Made by a program: the position numbers and the translations under genes. The notes under the pieces are model-generated. The model was not told the DNA's origin. It was given only the letters and a program-made list of their open reading frames with translations, and ran no database searches. A DNA stretch of 64,000 bases from Rhabdophis nuchalis (Eukaryota > Chordata > Lepidosauria > Squamata > Natricidae). The stretch covers positions 18,017,074-18,081,073 of the forward strand of contig CM077658.1 in NCBI GenBank assembly GCA_039707465.1. The letters are read 5' to 3'. Shown here piece after piece: positions 1-10,358 of this stretch (position 1 is the first letter of the stretch; the number at the start of each line of letters is the position of its first letter).

Positions 1-170
1 AGATTGCATTCACTTCTTCAATGTTTAATTCGATCGCTTAACAATGATCTACAGTAATGTCCACCTGGCTTTTGTAAAAGTGGAATTTGATCTTATAAAT
101 GGCTTTGACTCCAAAGTCCTTATCAATAACGGAGATTGATGAGCAGACTAACCTCCTCTCTCGACGGTTG

Positions 171-783
171 CAAAATGAATGAAAAATGGTTGCAGGAAAA
201 TGGTGCGGCTTACTTTAATGAAGCTAAAGGGACGCGGTGGCTGAGTGGCTAAGATGCTGAGCTTGTCGATCAGAAAGGTCAGCAGTTTGGAGGTTCGAAT
301 CCCTAGCGCCTCATAATGGAGTGAGCTCCTGTTACTTGTCCCAGCTTCTGCCAACCTAGCAGTTCAAAATCATGTAAGAGTGCAAAGTAGGAACTACCTT
401 TAGTGGGAAAGGAACAGCATTCCGTGCGCCTTTGACGTGTAGTCATACTGGTCACATGACCACGGACACATCTTCAGACAGTGCTGGCTCTTTGGCTTTG
501 AAGCGTCAAGCTATTCTTCAAAGCACCTTAAGGCAGAACAAGAAACAATGGATGGAAACTAATCAAGGAAAGAAGCAACCTAGAACTAAGTAGAAATTTC
601 CCGACATTGAGAACAATTAATTAGTAGAACAACTTACCTCTAGAAATTGTGGGTGCTTTGTTACTGGATATTTTAAAGAAGAGATTAGGCAACCATTTCT
701 CTGAAGTACAATAGGTGTCCTGCTTGAGCACGGGGTTGGACTAGAAGACCTCCAAGGTCCCTTCCAATTCTTTTATTCTGTTC
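171..783 (+). mobile_element. CR1 LINE 3' end, split by a Sauria SINE
   Basis: The flanks (171-226 and about 508-783) read as the C-terminal coding end and 3' UTR of a reptilian CR1 LINE in sense orientation. The 3' UTR carries the diagnostic phrase GGTTGGACTAGAAGACCTCC near 734. The element is 5'-truncated and full of stops. A SINE at 229-503 interrupts it, and AAGCTA occurs on both sides (221-226 and 508-513) as a possible short target duplication. Bases 1-170 are not assigned. Confidence 0.8.
229..507 (+). mobile_element. Sauria SINE (tRNA-derived), 3'-truncated
   Basis: The tRNA-like head has an A box (GTGGCTGAGTGGCTAAG) and a B box (GGTTCGAATCC), followed by the Sauria body (CTTCTGCCAACCTAGCAG, GTCACATGACCACGGA). 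The BovB-like tail is missing. It lies inside a CR1 copy, so it is younger than that copy. Confidence 0.85.
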
Positions 784-785
784 TT

Positions 786-1377
786 GACTTTCAGTTTCTT
801 GTGCCATGTTGACTGGTTGCTGTGGCTCATTTGTTCTCCCGCCAACTGCCTTGTTCATTAAAATAATCTTCAGATCTCTTCGGCGTATCCAAAAAGAATT
901 TTGCACTGTAGAATGCTTGGAGTGGTGGCTATTAAGACAAATAATAAGTGTCTGGTTTTTTTTTTTTTTTTGTTTCCAGATAATTAAAAAGCTGCAGGAA
1001 TAATGCTGTAAAAATTAACAGGACATGGCCATTTGCTTAACGAAACGTGAGAACCCTAAGATCTAACTTCCCGGCTGTGAAATCTGTAGATTTCTATATC
1101 ATGCGCACACCATTTGTTAATTGAACATAGCAGTAGAAAAGATTTGTAACCGCTTATAAGGACCTGAGGTGTGGAAATTAATCTTTTTCTCCTTGACCCC
1201 ATTTGGGAAGATCTTCATATTAAAAAAAATAAATAGAAAAAATAAAAAAAAATCTATTTACCAAAGGAGTGCCATGTTTTAAAAGCTCACTTTTCAAATA
1301 TTACAAGAAGGGGGACTTTATAATGTGGTTTCTTACAATTGTGTCGGCTGCATTTGTTTGATCCAATGCCAGATAAT
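786..1377. other. Unassigned AT-rich spacer
   Basis: Holds a T-run at about 957-972 and an A-rich stretch at about 1219-1252. No coding potential, RNA gene or recognised transposon was seen. Confidence 0.5.
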
Positions 1378-1947
1378 TGTTGTGGCCCACCAGCATCCAG
1401 TAGAGCTGGCAACAGTGAGGAGGTTGGGGAGGAAGATGGGCCAGTCCTGGAGTCTGGGGAAGGCTCTGATGAGGGCTCTGTGTCGGAGGTAGAGAGAGGG
1501 TCAGAGCCGTATGCCAGTTATCAGCTGCCTTCAGAGTCAGACATCAGTGAGGCAGACAAACAGTTGGAGCCTGTTCCCAGTGTGCGCATGTGAAGAGTTG
1601 CCAGATGAAGGGAACAGCTAAAGAACAGGGGTCGACTTGGGAGTAAGGTCACATGTGGATGATGAATGGCTCCTCCCAGAGGAAATAAACGAGGAGCGAA
1701 AGGGGAATGGAGTTTGCAGGAGACCATTAGTTTGCTGAATTGGTTCCTGACTCTCCGAGACTCCTTGCCAAGTTCTGCAGATATCAGCCTGGCAGCTCTC
1801 CAAGCCAGATAAGGTCTCTGACTGTAAATCCTCCCTTGAAAAACTTTGATGGATGCAAATGAGCAGAATTCACAGTAAATTAATAAAAGGGGTTTTTGTC
1901 GGGACAAGGTGTTTGCTTCCTGCTCTTGGGAAGCCTCGGTCACAACA
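1378..1947 (+). mobile_element. Solo LTR, 5-bp target duplication
   Basis: A 570-bp unit begins TGTTGTGGCCC and ends CACAACA, an imperfect terminal inverted repeat of the TG...CA type. It is flanked by direct ATAAT (1373-1377 and 1948-1952). A polyadenylation-like AATTAATAAAAGG lies near 1877. No internal retroelement genes are adjacent, so it is a solo LTR. Related copies lie at 17626 and 18873. The 5-bp duplication fits Gypsy or retrovirus-like elements; the class cannot be decided. The 84-residue frame inside (1339-1593) is LTR sequence, not a gene. Confidence 0.85.
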
Positions 1948-1969
1948 ATAATTCTGATTCCCTCCAGAT

Positions 1970-2036
1970 ATTTTGGGCTATAGGAATTCTGGGAGTTGAA
2001 GTCCCCAGGACTTAAAAATTGCCAAAGTTGGAGATG
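1970..2036. mobile_element. Half of a palindromic hAT-type MITE
   Basis: Contains GAATTCTGGGAGTTGAAGTC followed by ACTTAAAAATTGCC, one arm of the hairpin element seen complete at 18325 and 25364. The other arm is missing. Confidence 0.6.
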
Positions 2037-2040
2037 TCTG

Positions 2041-3261
2041 CTCGAGAGGATTCAGAAACGCACAGAGAACGACCAGACCACCAAAGCTGGAGAAAAGGAT
2101 TCTATCCAGTGATTTTTCACCATTAAGGAAGTGATCTGCATGTCTCAACCCAGAAGCTCAGCTTTGTCAGCACTAGAATTAGCTCTCCCCTATTCCGAGA
2201 GGGGGTGTGGAGGGAAGGGCATTAATCTTTCTTGATACTTGTGCAACCCAGGCAGAAAAGTGGCTGGGTTTTGCTTTTACGGAATTTCAGCTTGTGGAGG
2301 CAGCTTCTTACCTCCATGACAAATGAAGGATGTACTAGCGTTGGCTGAAGTTCTTGCTGGCTAAATTGCTGACCCAGATGCTCCACGGATCTAGATTACG
2401 GCCATCTATTTCTTCCAGTGCAATTGCCTCATTGGCATATTTTTGCCCACGTCAAATGAAGGACGCCTAGGAAATGGGATTTGAAATGGGATCTGTATAC
2501 GCATGCAGCCCAGGAATGTCCCACCTTCTTCTCCTTCCTTCCTTCCATCTCCCTCCCTTCCTACCACTCTTATCCCGCATAACTTGTTTTTTTGCTAACC
2601 CTTCCTGCTCCCCACCACCACTGGAGCAGGTAAGCAGGTGCATGATTACTATTCATGATCCAGAGAAGGCATCTAAAGAGGTATTCCCAATTGCTCTGGA
2701 GTTTCTGCTATTTTGTTCAGCATAGGGCTTAAAGATAGATTTTCCTGTAGCCAGATTGCTCTGCCATGCTCTTTCTCTAATAATGAATTTTGATTGCTAA
2801 TTTGCTGGGTCATATTGTGCACAGTACTAGCTGAGGGATGAAAATCCTCCTCTCTGTTTTTTTTGCCCCCGAGCGATCACTCTTTATAAGACTATCACAG
2901 ACTCTCACGTCCCAAGTATGTGCTTCAATTAATATCCAAAATATGTAAGTTTAATTTGCCATCATTCTTCTTTCAGATGATTATTATGTCGTTGAGTGGT
3001 TCTCCAAAAAATGGTTCTTCAAAAATGAAGAGCCTCTAAAATTACTTCTTGGTTAACCTCCTCCAGCCTGGATATATTATTTTATATATTAGGGCTGTCA
3101 CTCCTAGCCATGCTCCATGGTAACTTCTCTGTTCAACCTACTTCAGAGGATGCTGCTGGGGATAAAGTTAAGGGATACCTATACACCACCTTGAGCTGTC
3201 CAGGGCAAGATATAAACACCATGGATACATACAGTATGTCTTCTGTGTAGAAGTCCCCCAG
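2041..3261. other. Unassigned unique-looking sequence
   Basis: About 1.2 kb without a recognised repeat apart from a pyrimidine-rich stretch at 2517-2580. The open frame 2474-2725 is short and resembles nothing I know. Confidence 0.5.
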
Positions 3262-4225
3262 CAGTGGTGAAATTCAAATATTTCTTACTACTGGTTCTGT
3301 GGCCGTGGCTTGGTGGGCGTGGCAGGGCAAGGATGCTGCAAAATCCCCATTCCCACCCACTCCAGAGGAAGGATGCTGCAAAATCCCCATTCCCACCCAC
3401 TCCAGAGGAAGGATGCTGCAAAATCCCCATTCCCACCCACTCCAGAGGAAGGATGCTGCAAAATCCCCATTCCCACCCACTCCAGAGGAAGGATGCTGCA
3501 AAATCCCCATTCCCACCCACTCCAGAGGAAGGATGCTGCAAAATCCCCATTCCCTCCCCACTCCAGAGGAAGAATGCTGCAAAATCCCCATTCCCACCCA
3601 CTCCAGAGGAAGGATGCTGCAAAATCCCCATTCCAACCCACTCCAGAGGAAGGATGCTGCAAAATCCCCATTCCCACCCACTCCAGAGGAAGGATGCTGC
3701 AAAATCCCCATTCCCACCCACTCCAGAGGAAGGATGCTGCAAAATCCCCATTCCCACCCACTCCAGAGGAAGGATGCTGCAAAATCCCCATTCCCACCCA
3801 CTCCAGAGGAAGGATGCTGCAAAATCCCCATTCCCACCCACTCCAGAGGAAGGATGCTGCAAAATCCCCATTCCCACCCACTCCAGAGGAAGGATGCTGC
3901 AAAATCCCCATTCCCACCCACTCCAGAGGAAGGATGCTGCAAAATCCCCATTCCCACCCACTCCAGAGGAAGGATGCTGCAAAATCCCCATTCCCACCCA
4001 CTCCAGAGGAAGGATGCTGCAAAATCCCCATCCCCACCCACTCCAGAGGAAGGATGCTGCAAAATCCCCATTCTCACCCACTCCAGAGGAAGGATACTGC
4101 AAAGTCTCAATTCCCTCCCCACTCTGGGGCCAGTCAGAGGTGGTATTTGCCGGTTCTGCGAACTACTCAAAATTTCTGCTACCAGTTTTCCAGAACTGGT
4201 CAGAACCTACTGAATTTCATCCCTG
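3262..4225 (+). mobile_element. Short hAT-like element expanded by a minisatellite
   Basis: The left end CAGTGGTGAAATTC and the right end GAATTTCATCCCTG are near-inverted repeats. Unexpanded relatives lie at 6811-7012 (reverse), about 46486-46665 and, as a partial copy, 54893-55145. All share the text around CTGTGGGCGTGGCTTGGTGG and the CCGGTTCTCCAGAACC inner palindrome. This copy is about 960 bp because one internal 40-bp stretch has amplified. No clean 8-bp target duplication was found here. Confidence 0.75.
3330..4120. repeat. 40-bp minisatellite, 20 copies
   Basis: The unit starts at GGATGCTGCAAAATCCCC and continues with CATTCCCACCCACTCCAGAG. Unit starts fall at 3331, 3371, 3411, 3451, 3491, 3531, then 3572 after a one-base insertion, then every 40 bases to 4092. 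Most units differ by 0-2 bases. Because 40 is not a multiple of 3, all frames are long and open, giving spurious 250-430-residue ORFs on both strands. Confidence 0.97.
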
Positions 4226-4648
4226 CAGCCCACTCCCCAATGCCCCCCTCCCCATCACGTTCATCTTTGTATATCTCACTATCAACCACTATCAACCATG
4301 CCTCACTTTCTTGTCAACAACTCCCACTTGGGTGTATTTCAGCAATCTCTAGAATGAAGGAATCTCACAACGCAATCAAAATTCACACTCCCCGGTGTAC
4401 ATTACTGTATTCTAAGAAGGGAATATTGAGTGGGCGTTCTAAAAGGGCGCTAAAGGGCTTGTGCATACATCAAGCAACTGCTTCGACTTTATCTTATAAA
4501 AAATACCCACAACCGCTTGATTCTTGTTGTTGTTGTTTTTGTACCAGATTATCCAGAGTACTCAGAAGAATGAGCTGCTTTCTAATGCTTTCTAATCCCT
4601 GTGTTTGAAAGAATGCTGATTTCTTCTGTCCTTCCTTTTGCATTAGAG
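4226..4648. other. Unassigned spacer
   Basis: No recognised element. It contains a short TTG run near 4526. Confidence 0.45.
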
Positions 4649-5411
4649 CAGAGGTGTGAACCTCAAGGCCCGAGGGCCAGATCCGACCTGCGGAGTACTG
4701 AGATCTAACCCACAGGGCTGCCCTGGAAACAGCGAAGGACCAGCAAAAACGGAGCTCAGGAAGGCCATGTGCAGCCCTCCAGAGCTCCATTTTCACTGGC
4801 AGAAGGTTGCAGGAGGCTGTCACAGCAGAAAACAGAGCTTGGGAGCCCATTCTTTTGGGTAGAACACTCAGGCCACCAAAAGTGCTCCTGACACAAGTGG
4901 CTTCAAGCTGGCCATGCCCACCCTGTGTCAGGCCTGCAGCCATCTTTTCTTTTGGATCTTTGGCCTGCCAGACTTTCTATTATTCTACTATGCATTTTCT
5001 AAATGGATGGGGGGATTGTAGGAGTGAGATGATATGTAGCCATAACAAATTTCTTTCTAAAAAGCCAAGGTCATCCTTTGTCTTTGAACCTCTGCACCTG
5101 ACCGGAACTGGATGGGTGAAACTGCCAGCGTGGCAGTGGGAGATTGGACCATGGGATGGACTTGTGGGTGTGGGGGGAAAAGATCTTGAACTTTCAACTG
5201 GGGATGGGGAAAACCGGGAAGCTTTCAGATTCAGGTTTTCCCAGATGTGCCAACATGGCTCTGTTAATAAATTAGTCCTTTGAGGAATGCTTTGCCTCAG
5301 ACTCTGATTTAATTTTGGATGCTATTTGGATCCCTGACACCCTGGTCACATCCACCCTGTCCTCCGGAGGTCAAACACAAGCCCTCAATGAAATCGAGTT
5401 TGACACCCTTG
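4649..5411 (+). mobile_element. Short hAT-like element hosting a solo LTR
   Basis: The left end CAGAGGTGTGAACCTC and the right end GAGTTTGACACCCTTG are inverted repeats. The same family occurs at 11126-11481 and in reverse at 32710-32995. The interior (GGAAACAGCGAAGGACC, GCTCCATTTTCACTGGCAG) matches the 11126 copy until an LTR interrupts it at 4926. The 8-bp flanks (CATTAGAG and TGGTAGAG) agree only in part. Confidence 0.75.
4926..5339 (+). mobile_element. Solo LTR, 5-bp target duplication CCCTG
   Basis: A 414-bp unit begins TGTCAGGCCTGC and ends ATCCCTGACA, with inverted TGTCAGG/CCTGACA termini. It is flanked by CCCTG at 4921-4925 and 5340-5344. AATAAA-like TTAATAAATTAG near 5266 may be its polyadenylation signal. 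It differs from the 1378 family. The 158-residue frame across it (4807-5283) is not a gene. Confidence 0.88.
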
Positions 5412-5413
5412 TG

Positions 5414-6241
5414 GTAGAGGGCCTCTTTCCTTTTATCTCAAACGAGATCTAAGGTGGTATTATGCTCTTCCATGTACAAAACCCTTGTGGAGACTGCCCA
5501 GAATCTATGCGCTGGATTCCTTCCACCTCTTAGATCTTTTCCGTAACCAACAAGCTTCTTCCCCAAATTCAGCCTCTCTCATCATTTTCATTTGGAAGAG
5601 CCTTCCCTCTTCCCTGAAGTGGCCAGCGAGAACTTCTATTCAGCCTCGTTGTTGTAGAAAACAGCAGCTGCTCTCCGAATGGAAAATGCCCGGTGGTTCA
5701 TTTGAAGTGACTCATCATCAACTGGCACAGCTCAACAACAACTGTGCTGGCTGGGATTTCTTGCTCTTTCAGGTCTCTAACCCAACGCTCTGCGGCTTCT
5801 CTCCTGAAAGGAAAACCCGCCAGCTGTGGGCTTCCTTCCAAAGGCATCTTTTATTCATCCCTGGTTGATAAACGGGCTTCTCCTCCGTTCTCCTCTTTAA
5901 CGTGTTATCCCAGATAAAAGCACCTGATGCTTTGTCGTATTTTCGATAACCGCCCTTTCAAGTCATCTCCTCCTCACCTTCTCTTCCCCTGCAGCAATGC
6001 TTCAGAACTTTCTCTCCTATGGAGCACCGAGGTTCTTAAATTAGGCTTCTGGTCTCCCACCATGGGGAGCTGAGAATCAATCGCTGAGGTCTGCTTTTTC
6101 AATCCAAGAGCTGGATTTTCCATTTCGTTCTTTAGAAGTGGCAGGAAAGAGAGGCATTTCCCAGTATCATCTCTCGAGGGCTGGTATCACATCTACTTTT
6201 CAGTCTCTTCACCTCCTATTTATATAGGCTCAGTCTAAACC
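5414..6241. other. Unassigned unique-looking sequence
   Basis: About 830 bp without a recognised repeat. The 127-residue frame at 5485-5868 is not supported by codon pattern, homology or splice context that I can see. Confidence 0.5.
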
Positions 6242-6562
6242 TGGGGATGCGGTGGCTCTGTGGCTAAGACGCTGAGCTTGTCGATCAGAAAGGTTGGCAG
6301 TTTGGTGGTTTGAATCCCTAACCCTCCATCCCTAATAATGGAGTGAGCTCCTGTTACTTGTCCCAGCTTCTGCCAACCTAGCAGTTTGAAAGCACGTAAA
6401 AATGCAAGTAGAAAAATAGGGACCACCTTTGGTGGGAAGGTGACAGCATTCCTTGCACCTTTGGCATTGAGTCATGCTGGCCACATGACCATGGAGATGT
6501 CTTTGGACAGTGCTGGCTCTTCGGCTTTGAAATTGAGATGAGTACTGCCTCCTAGAGTCTCC
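6242..6562 (+). mobile_element. Sauria SINE
   Basis: tRNA-like head (GCGGTGGCTCTGTGGCTAAG), the AACCTAGCAGTTTGAAAGCA body and the GAGATGAGTACTGCC end. The final BovB-like tail is lost. Confidence 0.85.
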
Positions 6563-6802
6563 ATTTCATGCTGAATAAACTAAATTATGAATGTATCTTA
6601 AATAGAAAGCTATCTTTAGATAGATTTTTTTTACTCCAAAAAGCATTTTATTAAACTAAATTTGATAAAAATAAAAAAAACCAATTTAAATTTTAAAAAA
6701 TCCAATTTAAATTTTTTAAAAATCTGATTTCTTTAATTTTTTTTAAAAGAAATCATCGATTTTTATCCACCCTGCCTCTCAAAACAAACACTTATAGATT
6801 GA
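6563..6802. repeat. AT-rich low-complexity tract
   Basis: From about 6615 the sequence is dominated by A and T runs (AAAATTTAAATTTT-like). No gene. Confidence 0.6.
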
Positions 6803-6810
6803 GGATTGCC

Positions 6811-7012
6811 AAGGGGTGAAATTCAGCAGGTTCTGACAGGTTCTGGAGAACCGATAGCGGAAATTTTGAGTAGTTCGGAGAAGTGGCAAATAGCATCTAT
6901 GGCTGGCCCCAGAGTGGGGAGCGAATGGGGATTTTGCAGTATCCTTCCCCTGCTACGTACACCAGGCCACGCCCACAGAACCGGAAGTTTAAAAAAAAGA
7001 ACTTCACCACTG
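6811..7012 (-). mobile_element. Short hAT-like element with perfect 8-bp duplication
   Basis: This is the reverse-oriented, unexpanded relative of the element at 3262. Termini are AAGGGGTGAAATTCAGC and GAACTTCACCACTG. Direct repeats GGATTGCC lie at 6803-6810 and 7013-7020. Eight-base duplications are typical of hAT transposition. Confidence 0.88.
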
Positions 7013-7020
7013 GGATTGCC

Positions 7021-7790
7021 TGTATGTTGCCTCTACTGTTGTGTAGTACAGTTCCTCTTTCTCTTCTCCTCATAGGGGCTTCCTAGGGATTTGCACCTGG
7101 GCTTCCTTTATGCTCAGAGTGGCAATCACCTCCATACAGAAGATTGGATTGGCATCTATCATTCCCTAAGTAGGAGTCATCCTCACTGAACCGTTGCTTA
7201 ATTAACTGCCGTTTAACCTGTACAAGCCACCCTGAACAATTGAAACTGTGTAAGGTCTTTAACAAGAGGTGTGTACAGCAAACCAGCTATTCAGGCTGAA
7301 CAAATGGTGTACTCTGGTTTTTTGTTTTAATTGTAGAGACAAGGGCTGAGATAATTGTTACTGTTCTGCCTAGCTTTAACCACTCTTCGTAATTTGGGAA
7401 GATTATAAAACCACTAGTCACGAGTGGGGGAGATTATTGATGTGTAAAGGTCCGTGATAAACTACCCCGACTGTCTCATAATTGCCTTTCTCACGGCTTT
7501 CAGTTCGGTTCTTATTGTTCAAAATTCAACAATGGGATAGAAGCATTGCCGGGCATTTTTAATCTCTCTATTCTTTCACTCTTAATTCTTTTTTTATTGT
7601 TTTTCTTTTGAATGAGACACATTAAGCTGGCCAACCGAAGAGGCCGGGATCTGTAATACAAGTGCCTTTTTAAAAAAAAATGATTTCTTGCTCTAGATCA
7701 CAAATTTGGCAACTTGAAGATGTGGGGATGCGAACGCCAGAATTTCCCAGCTAACCATTTGATGGAGGCCTTTTGGATCCTTCATAAACT
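7021..7790. other. Unassigned spacer
   Basis: No recognised element or coding signal in about 770 bp. Confidence 0.5.
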
Positions 7791-7793
7791 GGC

Positions 7794-8152
7794 TGGGACA
7801 TGGTGGTTCAGTGGCTTAGACGCTGAGCTTGTTGAACAGAAGGTTGACAGTTCAGTGGCTCGAATCCCTAGCACCGTGTAACAGAGTGAGCTCCCTACTT
7901 GTCCTAGCTTCAGCCAACCTAGCAGTTTGAAAGCACATGAAAAATGCAAGTAGAAAAATAGGCACCACCTTTGGTGGGAAGGGAGCAGCGTTCTGTGCAT
8001 CTTTGGCGTTTAGTCATGCTGGCCACATGACCACGGAGACGTCTTCGGACAGCGCTGGCTGTTCGGTTTTGAAATGGAGATGAGCACTGCCCCCTAGAGT
8101 TGGGACCGACACGCACATATGTGCGAGGGGAACCTTTATCTTTAAGGTAAAC
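7794..8152 (+). mobile_element. Sauria SINE, nearly full length
   Basis: Head, body and the 3' tail GTGCGAGGGGAACCTTTATC are all present. The tail resembles the BovB 3' end, which fits BovB-driven mobilisation as described for Sauria SINEs. Confidence 0.9.
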
Positions 8153-8740
8153 AAGCCACTAAGTGAGATCAAAGACAAGTTTGCCACGGCTATCCTAGAC
8201 AATTCTCCTGATGGCCACTTTAGGCACAATTCTGTTTCCAAGGAAGATGTTTTCAAAGACGCCGCCTGGGGCAGGTTCTTGGCCTCTCCTCATTTCTTCC
8301 CCTTTTGCAAAGGAATCAGTTCAGGGGAGGACAGCTGAGCCGCTCTTTCAGATCTCCCAGGAAGATAACAGTGGCCCCATCCGTCAACCTAGCGGGAACG
8401 ATGGGCATTCAGTGACAACTCGTGAGGGCTCTTCCCGAGACGCGGAAAAGTTGCACCCGGCGTGTTGATTAATAATGCAGTGTTTCTACAGTTCTTCTTG
8501 CCTTAGTCTCTTCACTGCTTTTTCCCCCCTGAGACTTCTTCTTCTGAGCTTCCCTTTTGCTGAGCTAAAATCCCCAAGGCTAATAAGTGTCTCTCAAGGG
8601 GTTGGAAGAGGGTGGGGAGGTAAAAAGCAGACCATTCTTTCATCCTGGCCTGATCTGAGAACAAGCAGCTGTGGATTTAGCCGTACGGCTATAAAAGAAA
8701 ACTTTTGTTTCCAAATTAAAGAAATGGGTAGGCAAGAAGG
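8153..8740. other. Unassigned spacer
   Basis: Nothing recognised. An 85-residue frame at 8211-8468 has no visible support. Confidence 0.45.
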
Positions 8741-8744
8741 AATT

Positions 8745-8944
8745 TCTGCCTTTCTCCTTTCTCTCTCTTTCTCCCTCCCTCTTGCTTCTTCTCTCCCTCC
8801 CTCCCTCTCTCTCTCCTTCTCTCCTTCTCTTTCTCTCTCCTTTCTTTCCTTTCTCTCCTTCTCTCTCTCCTTTGTCTCTCTCTTTTCACTCTCTTCTCTC
8901 AGTCTCTCTCTCCTCTCTCTCTCATTCTCTCTCTCTCTGCCCTC

Positions 8945-9038
<94 letters not shown>

Positions 9039-9047
9039 TCCCTCTCA
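8745..9047. repeat. Polypyrimidine tract ending in (TC)n
   Basis: About 200 bp of imperfect CT/CCT repeats, then a near-pure TC array from about 8949 to 9033. It makes long spurious Ser/Leu and Arg/Glu frames. Confidence 0.95.
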
Positions 9048-9485
9048 TGTATCCAGGACTGCATTATTATATATAAACAGGAGCAGCACCAAACTAAACC
9101 AAGGTGACACTAAAACCCAACCCTGCTTGATAAAAACCTCTTCCTTGCATTTATGGAAATAAATGTCAAAGGGGGTGGGGATAGATGAGAGAAAACATTT
9201 CCGAATCGAGGTTTGCAAAAGGATGGTGCCACTGCCAACACCTGAAAATAAGGGAGGCTTCTTAGCATGCCGCGAGCTACCACTTTCCCGAGCTGGAAAG
9301 TGAAAAATTGCCTATGCATTTTCATGAGGACTAGAGGTCTGCTAATTTCATGCTAACGTCTGGAGAGAAAAACCAGTTTGCAAAATGTGTGCAGTACCTG
9401 GATGCAGTACCTGTGGGTAGATTTCTACAATCTGGTGTGCAAACACATATTAATAAGGATGCCTATGACAAGGGATAATTTAAGT
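9048..9485. other. Unassigned spacer
   Basis: No recognised element. Confidence 0.45.
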
Positions 9486-9705
9486 GAGCCACAGTGGTTA
9501 GAGTGCAGTACTGCAGGCTACTTCTGCTGACTGCCGGCTGCCTGCAATTTGGCAGTTTGAATCCCACCAGGCTCAAGGTTGACTCAGCCTTCCGTCCTTC
9601 CGAGGTGGGTAAAATGAAGACCTGGATTGTTGTGGGCAAGAGGCTGACCCTGTAAACCGCTTAGAGAGGGCTGCAAAGCACTGTGAAGCGGTATATAAGT
9701 CTTAC
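9486..9705 (+). mobile_element. tRNA SINE with L2-like tail
   Basis: tRNA-like head (CACAGTGGTTAGAGTGCAGT), body TCAAGGTTGACTCAGCCTTC, and a tail TGTAAACCGCTTAGAGAGGG then GAAGCGGTATATAAGTC. The tail resembles L2-type LINE 3' ends. Sister copies: 14334, 23266, 37235 and 43211. Confidence 0.85.
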
Positions 9706-9845
9706 TAACTTAACAACTGTGTTGAACCACTTAACAATTGTGGCAAGGGAGGTCATAAAATGGGGCAAACCTCACTTAACAACTGTCTCACTTAGCCACA
9801 TAAATTTTGAGCGCAATAGTAGTTGTAAGTTAAGGACTGTCTGTA
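9706..9845 (-). mobile_element. Fragment of 'AAGTCGAGGACTACC' MITE
   Basis: Reads CACTTAACAACTGTCTCACT then TTGTAAGTTAAGGACTGTCT, one terminal third of the MITE seen better at 23890-24265 and 42944-43708. Confidence 0.65.
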
Positions 9846-9898
9846 TTCAAATGTATCTTTAGGAAGATGTGAATAAAATCTCTTACTTAAAAAAAAGT

Positions 9899-10195
9899 AT
9901 ACAATAATAATACAATACAATAGCAGAGTTGGAAGGGACCTTGGAGGTCTTCTAGTCCAACCCCCTGCGTAGGCAGGATCCTTATACCATTTCAGACAAA
10001 TGGCAATCCAACATCTTCTTAAAGACTTCCAGGGTTGGGGCATTCACAACTTCTGGAGGCAAGCTGTTCCAGAGGTTAATTGTTCTGACTGTCAGGAAAT
10101 TTCTCCTTAGTTCTAAGTTGCTTCTCTCCTTGATTAGTTTCCACCCATTGCTTCTTGTCCTGCCCCCAGGTGCCTTGGAGAATCGTTTGACACAA
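9899..10195 (-). mobile_element. CR1 LINE 3' end
   Basis: Starts with an ACAAT tail repeat, then AGCAGAGTTGGAAGGGACCT and GTCTTCTAGTCCAACCCCC. It continues antisense into the CR1 C-terminal frame, translating as LRRNFLTVRTINLWNSLPPE. 5'-truncated. Confidence 0.9.
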
Positions 10196-10358
10196 TACCT
10201 TATTGTGCTTTTAAACCAACAATTCTCAGACTTGCAATCCGTTTGTAGCGTGCCGCAGTGTGTAGGGTGGGGGGGAAACACGTTACTGAAGTGCACACTT
10301 GGTTTGGTTCATTTCCTCCAAATGGATTCACAATCTGTGAAATTAACACAACTCTTAA

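Noticed and set aside
229..310. Possible tRNA gene (A and B box present)
   Set aside because: The sequence continues into a Sauria SINE body and does not fold into a complete cloverleaf. The same applies to the other SINE heads.
3330..4120. CRISPR-like array of direct repeats
   Set aside because: The repeats are contiguous with no unique spacers and the DNA is vertebrate.
3179..4608. Several open frames of 250-430 residues on both strands
   Set aside because: They are the 40-bp tandem repeat read in different frames; a unit not divisible by three and lacking stops gives this automatically.
5485..5868. 127-residue frame as a possible host exon
   Set aside because: No recognisable domain, no splice-site pattern and ordinary spacer composition.
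8475..9162. Ser/Leu-rich and Arg/Glu-rich long frames
   Set aside because: Translation of CT/TC repeats.
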